A DNA stretch of 64,000 nucleotides, from the NCBI RefSeq assembly GCF_051401765.1, contig NW_027480450.1:4960001-5024000 (forward strand). Reading direction: 5' to 3'. Source of the stretch: Calliopsis andreniformis (Eukaryota > Arthropoda > Insecta > Hymenoptera > Andrenidae). The position numbers and the translations under genes were made by a program. The stretch's first letter is position 1. Every line of letters begins with the position of its first letter. Below the pieces are notes generated by a model. The model was not told the DNA's origin, made no database searches, and saw only the letters and a program-made list of their open reading frames with translations. Below, piece by piece: positions 51,601 to 62,820 of the stretch.

Positions 51601-53541
51601 CTCAATCTTCAATCCTCAATCCCCAATCCTCAGTCTTCAATCCTCAATCCTCAATCCTCAATCCTCAATCCTCAATCCTCTAGCCTCAGTCATCAATCCT
51701 CAATCCTCAATCCTCAATCCTCAATCCTCAATCCTCAGTCATCAATCCTCAATCTTCAATACTCAATCGTCAATCCTCAGTCCTCAATCCTCAATCCTCG
51801 TTCCTCAATCCTCAATCCTCAAACCTCAATCCTCAACCGTCAGTCCTCGACCTCAATCCTCAACCCTCAATACTCAATCCTCAATCTTCAATAATCAATA
51901 CTCAATCTTCAATCCTCAATCCTCAATCCTCAATCCTCAATCATCAATATTCAATCTTCAATTCTCAATGCTCAATCCTCAATCCTCAATCCTCTACCCT
52001 CAATGTTCAATACTCAATACCCAATCCTTAATCTTCAATCCTCAATCCTCAATCCTCAGTCCTCAATCCTCAACCCTCAGTCCTCAAACCTGAGTGCTGT
52101 ATCCTCAATCCTGAATCCTCAATCTTCAGTCCTGAGTCCTCAACAATCAGTTGTCAACCCTCAATCCTCAATAGAATATCCTCAATTCACAGTTTTCAAT
52201 ACTCAATACTCAATCTGCAATTTTCAGTCCTCAATCCTCAATCTTCAATCCTCAATACTGAAACTTCAATCCTCAATCCTCAATCCTCGATCCTCAATCC
52301 TCAATCCTCAATCTTCAATCCTCAGTCCCCAATCCTTAATATTCAATCCTCAATCCTCAATCCTCAATCCTCAATCTTCAATCCTCAATAATCAAACTTC
52401 AATCCTCAGTCCTCAATCCTCAATCCTCAATCCTCAACCTTCAATCATCAATATTCAATCTTCAATCCTCAATCCTCCATCCTCAATCCTCAATCCTCAA
52501 TCCTCAGTCTTCAATCCTCAATGCTCAATCTCCAATCCTAGATCCTCAATCCCAAATCCTCAATCCTTAATCCTCAACACTCAGTCCTCAAGCCTCAGTC
52601 CTGAATCCTCAATCCTCAATCCTCAATCCTCAATCCTCTGTCATCAATCCTCAATCTTCAATACTCAATAGTCAATCCACAGTCCTCAATCCTCAATCCT
52701 CAATCCTCGTTCCTCAAACCTCAATCCTCAAACCTCAGTCCTCATCCTCAGTTCTCAATTCTCAATCCTCAATCCTCAATCCTCAATCTTGAATCCACAA
52801 TAATCAATCTCCAATCCTAGATCCTCAATCCCCAATCCTCAATCCTTAATCCTCAATCTTCAATCCTCAATCCCCTGTCCTCAACCTTCAATCCCCGATG
52901 CTCAATCCTCAATCCTCATGCCTCAGTGCTCAATCCTCAAGCGTCAATCCTCAATCCTCAATCCTCAACCCTCAATCCTCAGTCCTCAAACCTCAATCCC
53001 GAATACTCAATCCTGAATCCTCAGCCTTCAGCCCTCAGTCCACAACAATCAACTGTCAGTCCTCAATCCTCAATACAATATCCTCAATTCACAGTTTTCA
53101 ATACCTAATCCCCATCCGTCAAACTTCATATCTCAATCCACAAACATCAATTCTCCACACTCAACCCTCAACACTCAGTCCTCAATCTTCAACCCTCAAG
53201 CCTCAATCCTCAATCCTCAATCTTCATTCCTCAATACTCAATCTGCAATCTTCAATCCTCAATCCTCAATCGTCAATCCTCAATCTTCAATCCTCGATAC
53301 CCAATCCTCAATCTTCAATCCTCAATCCTCAATCCTCAATTCTCAATCGCCAAACCTCAATCCTCAGACCTCAAACATCAATACTCAACCCTCAGTCCTC
53401 AAACATCAATCCCGAATCCTCAATCCTGAATCCTCAATCTTCAGATCTGAGTCCTCAACAATCAGTAGTCAATCCTCAATCCTCAATAGAATATCCTCAA
53501 TTCACAGTTTTCAATACCCAATACTCAATCTGCAATCTTCA
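48622..53541. repeat. About 5-kb higher-order unit, copy G1
   Basis: First of three related copies. Its start (CATCACTAAACACTCAACAC, 48,640s) recurs at about 53,570 (offset 4,920) and 59,050. From 49,741 on, the offset to G2 is 5,458, because G2 gained extra internal sequence. It contains L1 cores at 49,778, 50,484, 51,232, 51,414, 52,188, 53,090 and 53,503. A 1,020-bp-spaced internal repeat (48,881/49,901) carries the ATATTCAATACTCAACACTC run. Confidence 0.82.
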
Positions 53542-56500
53542 AATCTCTATCCACAAACATCAATTCTCATCACTAAACACTCAACACTCAGTCCCCAATC
53601 CTCAGCCTTCAATCCTCAATCCTCAATCCTCAATCCTCAATCCTCAATACTCAATCCTCAATACTCAATCCTCAATCTTCAATCCTCAATACTCAATCAT
53701 CAATCCTCAATCCTCAAGCCTCAATCCTCAATCCTCAACCCTCAATCTTGAATCGTCAATAATCAATCTCCAATCCTAGATCCTCAATCCGCTATCCTCA
53801 ATATTCAATACGCGACACTCAATCTTCAACACTCAACCCTCAATTCTCAATCCTCAATACTCAATCCTCAATCCCCAATACTCAATCCTTAATCCCCAAT
53901 CCTCGATCTTCAATCTTCAATCCTCAATACTCAATCTTCAATCCTCAATCCTCAGTCCTCAATCCTCAATCCTCAATACTCAATCCTCAATCTTCAATCC
54001 TCAATACTCAATCATCAATCCTCAATCCTCAAGCCTCAATCCTCAATCCTCAACCCTCAATCTTGAATCGTCAATAATCAATCTCCAATCCTAGATCCTC
54101 AATCCGCTATTCTCAATCCTTAATCCTCAATCCTCAGTCCTCAAGCCTCAGTCCTCAATCCTCAATTCTCAATCCTCAATCCTCAATCCTCAATCCGCTG
54201 TCATCAATCCTCAATCATCAATACTCAATCGTCAACCCACAGTCCTCAATCCTCAATCCACAATCCTCGTTCCTCAAACCTCAATCCTCAAACCTCAGTC
54301 CTCATCCTCAGTTCTCAATTCTCAATCCTCAATCCTCAATCCTCAATCTTGAATCGTCAATAATCAATCTTCAATCCTCAACCCTCAATTCTCAATCCTC
54401 AATACTCAATCCTCTATACCCAATCCTCAGTCCTTAATCCCCAATCCTCAATCCTCAATCTTCAATGCTCAATACTCAATCTCCAATCCTCAATCCTCAA
54501 TCCTCGATCCTCAATCCTCAATTCTCAATCCTCAATCCTCAAACCTCAATCCTCAATCCTCAGTCATCAATACTCAATCTTCAGTACTGAATCCTCAAGC
54601 CTCAGTCCTCAATCCTCAATTCTCAATCCTCAAGCCTCAATCCTCAATCCTCTGTCATCAATCCTCAATCATCAATACTCAATCGTCAACCCACAGTCCT
54701 CAATCCTCAATCCACAATCCTCGTTCATCAAACCTCAATCCTCAAACCTCAGTCCTCATCCTCAGTTCTCAATTCTCAATCCTCAATCCTCAATCCTCAA
54801 TCTTGAATCGTCAATAATCAATCTTCAATCCTCAACCCTCAATTCTCAATCCTCAATACTCAATCCTCAATACCCAATCCTCAGTCCTTAATCCCCAATC
54901 CTCAATCCTCAATCTTCAATGCTCAATACTCAATCTCCAATCCTCAATCCTCAATCCTCGATCCTCAATCCTCAATTCTCAATCCTCAATCCTCAAACCT
55001 CAATCCTCAATCCTCAGTCATCAATACTCAATCTTCAGTACTGAATCCTCAATGCTCAATCCTCAATCCTCAATCCTCAATCCTCAATCCTGAATCCTCA
55101 TTCCTCAAACCTCAATCCTCAATCCTCAGTACTCATCCTCAATCCCGAGTCCTCAATCCTGAATCCTCAATCTTCAGACCTCAGTCCACAAAAATCAATT
55201 GTCAATCCTCAATCCTCAAAAGAATATCCTCATTTCACAGTTTTCAATACTCAGTCCCCATTCTTCAATCTTCAAATCTCAATCCACAAACATCAATTCT
55301 CATCACTCAACCCTCAACACTCGGTCCTCAATCTTCAATCCTCAATCCTCAATCCTCAATATTCAATACTCAACACTCAATCTTCAACACTCAACCCTCA
55401 ATTCTCAATCCTCAATACTCAATCCTCAATCCCCAATACTCAATCCTTAATCCCCAATCCTCGATCTTCAATCTTCAATCCTCAATACTCAATCTTCAAT
55501 CCTCAATCCTCAATCCTCAATCCTCAATTCTCAATCCTCAATCCTCAAACCTCAATCCTCAATCCTCAGTCATCAATACTCAATCTTCAGTACTGAATCC
55601 TCAATCCTCAATCCTCAATCCTCAATCCTCAATCCTCAATCCTGAATCCTCATTCCTCAAACCTCAATCCACAACCCCCAGTACTCATCCTCAATTCTCA
55701 ATTCTCAATCCTCAATACTCAATCCTCAATACTCAATAATCAATCTCCAATCCTAGATCCTCAATCCCCAATCCTCAATCCTTAATCCTCAATCTTCAAT
55801 CCTCAATCCCCAGTCCTCAACCCTCAATCCTCTGTCCTCAAACCTCAATCCCGAGTCCTCAATCCTGAATCCTCAATCTTCAGACCTCAGTCCTCAAAAA
55901 TCGATTGCCAATCCTCAATCCTCAATAGAATATCCTCAATTCACAGTTTTCAATACTGAGTCCCCATTCGTCAATCTTCAAATCTCAATCCACAAACACC
56001 AATTCTCATCACTCAACCATCAACACTCAGTCCTCAATCTTCAATCCTCAATCCTCAATCCTCAGTCTTCAATAATCAATACTCAATCTTCAATCCTCAA
56101 CCCTCAATTCTCAATCCTCAATACTCAATCCTCAATACCCAATCCTCAATCCTTAATCCCCAATCCTCAATCCTCAATCTTCAATCCTCAATACTCAACC
56201 TTCAATCCTCAATCCTCAATCCTCAATCCTCATTCTGCAATCCTCAATACCCAATCCTCAATCTTCAATCCTCAATCCTCAAAACTCAATTCTCAATCCT
56301 CAATCCTCAAACCTCAATCCTCAATCCTCAGTCATCAGTACTCAATCTTCAATACTGAATCCTCAATCCTCAATCCTCAATCCTAAACCCTCAATCCTCA
56401 ATCCTGAATCCTCATTCCTCAAACATCAATCCTCAGCCCCCAGTACTCATCCTCAATTCTCAATTCTCAATTCTCAATCCTCAATACTCAATCCTCAATC

Positions 56501-59020
56501 CTCAATAATCAGTTTCTAATCCTAGATCCTCAATCCCCAATCCTCAATCCTTAATCCTCAATTTTCTATCCTCAATCCCCAGTCCTCAACCCTCAATCCT
56601 CAGTCCTCAAACATCAATCCCGAGTCCTCAATCCTGAATCCTCAATCTTCAGACCTCAGTCCTCAAAAATCAATTGTCAATCCTCAATCCTCAATAGAAT
56701 ATCCTCAATTCACAGTTTTCAATACTCAATTCTCAATCTGCAATCTTCAATCCTCAATACTCAACCTTTAATCCTCAAACCTCAGTCCTCAAACCTCAAT
56801 TCTGAATACTCAATGCTGAATCCTCTATCTTCAGCCCTCCGTCCTCAACAATCAGTTGTCAAATCTCAATCCTCAATAGAATATCCTCAATTCACAGTTT
56901 TCAATACTCAATACTCTCTGCAATCTTCAAATCTCTATCCACAAACATCATTTCTCATCACTCAAGCCTCAACACTCAGTCCTCAATGTTCAATCCTCAA
57001 TCCTCAATTCTCAGTCTTCAATTCTCAATATTGTATTTTCAATCCTCAATCCTCAATCCGCAATCCTCAATCCTCAATCCTCAATCTTCAATCCTCAATC
57101 CCCAATCCTCAGTCTTCAATCCTCAATCCTCAATCCTCAATCCTCAATCCTCAATCCTCTAGCCTCAGTCATCAATCCTCAATCCTCAATCCTCAATCCT
57201 CAATCCTCAATCCTCAGTCATCAATCCTCAATCTTCAATACTCAATCGTCAATCCTCAGTCCTCAATCCTCAATCCTCGTTCCTCAATCCTCAATCCTCA
57301 AACCTCAATCCTCAACCGTCAGTCCTCGACCTCAATCCTCAACCCTCAATACTCAATCCTCAATCTTCAATAATCAATACTCAATCTTCAATCCTCAATC
57401 CTCAATCCTCAATCCTCAATCATCAATATTCAATCTTCAATTCTCAATGCTCAATCCTCAATCCTCAATCCTCTACCCTCAATGTTCAATACTCAATACC
57501 CAATCCTTAATCTTCAATCCTCAATCCTCAATCCTCAGTCCTCAATCCTCAACCCTCAGTCCTCAAACCTGAGTGCTGTATCCTCAATCCTGAATCCTCA
57601 ATCTTCAGTCCTGAGTCCTCAACAATCAGTTGTCAACCCTCAATCCTCAATAGAATATCCTCAATTCACAGTTTTCAATACTCAATACTCAATCTGCAAT
57701 TTTCAGTCCTCAATCCTCAATCTTCAATCCTCAATACTGAAACTTCAATCCTCAATCCTCAATCCTCGATCCTCAATCCTCAATCCTCAATCTTCAATCC
57801 TCAGTCCCCAATCCTTAATATTCAATCCTCAATCCTCAATCCTCAATCCTCAATCTTCAATCCTCAATAATCAAACTTCAATCCTCAGTCCTCAATCCTC
57901 AATCCTCAATCCTCAACCTTCAATCATCAATATTCAATCTTCAATCCTCAATCCTCCATCCTCAATCCTCAATCCTCAATCCTCAGTCTTCAATCCTCAA
58001 TGCTCAATCTCCAATCCTAGATCCTCAATCCCAAATCCTCAATCCTTAATCCTCAACACTCAGTCCTCAAGCCTCAGTCCTGAATCCTCAATCCTCAATC
58101 CTCAATCCTCAATCCTCTGTCATCAATCCTCAATCTTCAATACTCAATCGTCAATCCACAGTCCTCAATCCTCAATCCTCAATCCTCGTTCCTCAAACCT
58201 CAATCCTCAAACCTCAGTCCTCATCCTCAGTTCTCAATTCTCAATCCTCAATCCTCAATCCTCAATCTTGAATCCACAATAATCAATCTCCAATCCTAGA
58301 TCCTCAATCCCCAATCCTCAATCCTTAATCCTCAATCTTCAATCCTCAATCCCCTGTCCTCAACCTTCAATCCCCGATGCTCAATCCTCAATCCTCATGC
58401 CTCAGTGCTCAATCCTCAAGCGTCAATCCTCAATCCTCAATCCTCAACCCTCAATCCTCAGTCCTCAAACCTCAATCCCGAATACTCAATCCTGAATCCT
58501 CAGCCTTCAGCCCTCAGTCCACAACAATCAACTGTCAGTCCTCAATCCTCAATACAATATCCTCAATTCACAGTTTTCAATACTTAATCCCCATCCGTCA
58601 ACCTTCATATCTCAATCCACAAACATCAATTCTCCACACTCAACCCTCAACACTCAGTCCTCAATCTTCAACCCTCAAGCCTCAATCCTCAATCCTCAAT
58701 CTTCATTCCTCAATACTCAATCTGCAATCTTCAATCCTCAATCCTCAATCGTCAATCCTCAATCTTCAATCCTCGATACCCAATCCTCAATCTTCAATCC
58801 TCAATCCTCAATCCTCAATTCTCAATCGCCAAACCTCAATCCTCAGACCTCAAACATCAATACTCAACCCTCAGTCCTCAAACATCAATCCCGAATCCTC
58901 AATCCTGAATCCTCAATCTTCAGATCTGAGTCCTCAACAATCAGTAGTCAATCCTCAATCCTCAATAGAATATCCTCAATTCACAGTTTTCAATACCCAA
59001 TACTCAATCTGCAATCTTCA
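53542..59020. repeat. About 5-kb higher-order unit, copy G2 (5,479 bp)
   Basis: Second copy. It matches G3 at +5,479 (53,581/59,060 and 55,199/60,678), and its right part is matched by G1 at -5,479 (51,334/56,813, 52,003/57,482 and 52,898/58,377). It carries an internal 454-bp tandem duplication absent from G1. A few substitutions separate it from the others, for example ATACGCGACAC near 53,813 against ATACTCGACAC near 59,292. 5,479 is 782 heptamers plus 5 bp. Confidence 0.84.
54141..55048. repeat. 454-bp tandem duplication inside G2
   Basis: The run TCAAGCCTCAGTCC starts at 54,141 and again at about 54,595; each is followed by the same series (GTCATCAATCC, CAACCCACAG, then L2 with TCTTGAATCG) until about 55,048. 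G1 has a single copy (from 49,221), while G3 has both (about 59,620 and 60,074). The duplication therefore arose after G1 split from the G2/G3 ancestor and before G2 and G3 separated. Confidence 0.8.
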
Positions 59021-62000
59021 AATCTCTATCCACAAACATCAATTCTCATCACTAAACACTCAACACTCAGTCCCCAATCCTCAGTCTTCAATCCTCAATC
59101 CTCAATCCTCAATCCTCAATCCTCAATACTCAATCCTCAATACTCAATCCTCAATCTTCAATCCTCAATACTCAATCATCAATCCTCAATCCTCAAGCCT
59201 CAATCCTCAATCCTCAACCCTCAATCTTGAATCGTCAATAATCAATCTCCAATCCTAGATCCTCAATCCGCTATCCTCAATATTCAATACTCGACACTCA
59301 ATCTTCAACACTCAACCCTCAATTCTCAATCCTCAATACTCAATCCTCAATCCCCAATACTCAATCCTTAATCCCCAATCCTCGATCTTCAATCTTCAAT
59401 CCTCAATACTCAATCCTCAATCCTCAATCCTCAGTCCTCAATCCTCAATCCTCAATACTCAATCCTCAATCTTCAATCCTCAATACTCAATCATCAATCC
59501 TCAATCCTCAAGCCTCAATCCTCAATCCTCAACCCTCAATCTTGAATCGTCAATAATCAATCTCCAATCCTAGATCCTCAATCCGCTATTCTCAATCCTT
59601 AATCCTCAATCCTCAGTCCTCAAGCCTCAGTCCTCAATCCTCAATTCTCAATCCTCAATCCTCAATCCTCAATCCGCTGTCATCAATCCTCAATCATCAA
59701 TACTCAATCGTCAACCCACAGTCCTCAATCCTCAATCCACAATCCTCGTTCCTCAAACCTCAATCCTCAAACCTCAGTCCTCATCCTCAGTTCTCAATTC
59801 TCAATCCTCAATCCTCAATCCTCAATCTTGAATCGTCAATAATCAATCTTCAATCCTCAACCCTCAATTCTCAATCCTCAATACTCAATCCTCTATACCC
59901 AATCCTCAGTCCTTAATCCCCAATCCTCAATCCTCAATCTTCAATGCTCAATACTCAATCTCCAATCCTCAATCCTCAATCCTCGATCCTCAATCCTCAA
60001 TTCTCAATCCTCAATCCTCAAACCTCAATCCTCAATCCTCAGTCATCAATACTCAATCTTCAGTACTGAATCCTCAAGCCTCAGTCCTCAATCCTCAATT
60101 CTCAATCCTCAAGCCTCAATCCTCAATCCTCTGTCATCAATCCTCAATCATCAATACTCAATCGTCAACCCACAGTCCTCAATCCTCAATCCACAATCCT
60201 CGTTCATCAAACCTCAATCCTCAAACCTCAGTCCTCATCCTCAGTTCTCAATTCTCAATCCTCAATCCTCAATCCTCAATCTTGAATCGTCAATAATCAA
60301 TCTTCAATCCTCAACCCTCAATTCTCAATCCTCAATACTCAATCCTCAATACCCAATCCTCAGTCCTTAATCCCCAATCCTCAATCCTCAATCTTCAATG
60401 CTCAATACTCAATCTCCAATCCTCAATCCTCAATCCTCGATCCTCAATCCTCAATTCTCAATCCTCAATCCTCAAACCTCAATCCTCAATCCTCAGTCAT
60501 CAATACTCAATCTTCAGTACTGAATCCTCAATGCTCAATCCTCAATCCTCAATCCTCAATCCTCAATCCTGAATCCTCATTCCTCAAACCTCAATCCTCA
60601 ATCCTCAGTACTCATCCTCAATCCCGAGTCCTCAATCCTGAATCCTCAATCTTCAGACCTCAGTCCACAAAAATCAATTGTCAATCCTCAATCCTCAAAA
60701 GAATATCCTCATTTCACAGTTTTCAATACTCAGTCCCCATTCTTCAATCTTCAAATCTCAATCCACAAACATCAATTCTCATCACTCAACCCTCAACACT
60801 CGGTCCTCAATCTTCAATCCTCAATCCTCAATCCTCAATATTCAATACTCAACACTCAATCTTCAACACTCAACCCTCAATTCTCAATCCTCAATACTCA
60901 ATCCTCAATCCCCAATACTCAATCCTTAATCCCCAATCCTCGATCTTCAATCTTCAATCCTCAATACTCAATCTTCAATCCTCAATCCTCAATCCTCAAT
61001 CCTCAATTCTCAATCCTCAATCCTCAAACCTCAATCCTCAATCCTCAGTCATCAATACTCAATCTTCAGTACTGAATCCTCAATCCTCAATCCTCAATCC
61101 TCAATCCTCAATCCTCAATCCTGAATCCTCATTCCTCAAACCTCAATCCACAACCCCCAGTACTCATCCTCAATTCTCAATTCTCAATCCTCAATACTCA
61201 ATCCTCAATACTCAATAATCAATCTCCAATCCTAGATCCTCAATCCCCAATCCTCAATCCTTAATCCTCAATCTTCAATCCTCAATCCCCAGTCCTCAAC
61301 CCTCAATCCTCTGTCCTCAAACCTCAATCCCGAGTCCTCAATCCTGAATCCTCAATCTTCAGACCTCAGTCCTCAAAAATCGATTGCCAATCCTCAATCC
61401 TCAATAGAATATCCTCAATTCACAGTTTTCAATACTGAGTCCCCATTCGTCAATCTTCAAATCTCAATCCACAAACACCAATTCTCATCACTCAACCATC
61501 AACACTCAGTCCACAATCTTCAATCCTCAATCCTCAATCCTCAGTCTTCAATAATCAATACTCAATCTTCAATCCTCAACCCTCAATTCTCAATCCTCAA
61601 TACTCAATCCTCAATACCCAATCCTCAATCCTTAATCCCCAATCCTCAATCCTCAATCTTCAATCCTCAATACTCAACCTTCAATCCTCAATCCTCAATC
61701 CTCAATCCTCATTCTGCAATCCTCAATACCCAATCCTCAATCTTCAATCCTCAATCCTCAAAACTCAATTCTCAATCCTCAATCCTCAAACCTCAATCCT
61801 CAATCCTCAGTCATCAGTACTCAATCTTCAATACTGAATCCTCAATCCTCAATCCTCAATCCTAAACCCTCAATCCTCAATCCTGAATCCTCATTCCTCA
61901 AACATCAATCCTCAGCCCCCAGTACTCATCCTCAATTCTCAATTCTCAATTCTCAATTCTCAATCCTCAATACTCAATCCTCAATCCTCAATAATCAGTT

Positions 62001-62820
62001 TCTAATCCTAGATCCTCAATCCCCAATCCTCAATCCTTAATCCTCAATTTTCTATCCTCAATCCCCAGTCCTCAACCCTCAATCCTCAGTCCTCAAACAT
62101 CAATCCCGAGTCCTCAATCCTGAATCCTCAATCTTCAGACCTCAGTCCTCAAAAATCAATTGTCAATCCTCAATCCTCAATAGAATACCCTCAATTCACA
62201 GTTTTCAATACTCAATTCTCAATCTGCAATCTTCAATCCTCAATACTCAACCTTTAATCCTCAAACCTCAGTCCTCAAACCTCAATTCTGAATACTCAAT
62301 ACTGAATCCTCTATCTTCAGCCCTCCGTCCTCAACAATCAGTTGTCAAATCTCAATCCTCAATAGAATATCCTCAATTCACAGTTTTCAATACTCAATAC
62401 TCAATCTGCAATCTTCAAATCTCTATCCACAAACATCAATTCTCATCACTCAAGCCTCAACACTCAGTCCTCAATGTTCAATCCTCAATCCTCAATTCTC
62501 AGTCTTCAATTCTCAATATTGTATTTTCAATCCTCAATCCTCAATCCGCAATCCTCAATCCTCAATCCTCAATCTTCAATCCTCAATCCCTAATCCTCAG
62601 TCTTCAATCCTCAATCCTCAATCCTCAATCCTCAATCTTCAATACTCAATCGTCAATCCTCAGTCCTCAATCCTCAATCCTCGTTCCTCAATCCTCAATC
62701 CTCAAACCTCAATCCTCAACCGTCAGTCCTCGACCTCAATCCTCAACCCTCAATGTTCAATACTCAATACCCAATCCTTAATCTTCAATCCTCAATCCTC
62801 AATCCTCAGTCCTCAATCCT
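59021..62820. repeat. About 5-kb higher-order unit, copy G3 (truncated)
   Basis: Third copy, following G2 at +5,479 until about 61,930, where one extra TTCTCAA unit shifts the offset by 7. Near 62,600-62,760 it has lost about 210 bp relative to G2, apparently in two deletions: the ATGTTC landmark at 57,482 maps to 62,753, an offset of only 5,271. The match ends near 62,820, where a different subfamily begins. L1 cores lie at 60,715, 61,421, 62,197 and 62,379. Confidence 0.82.
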
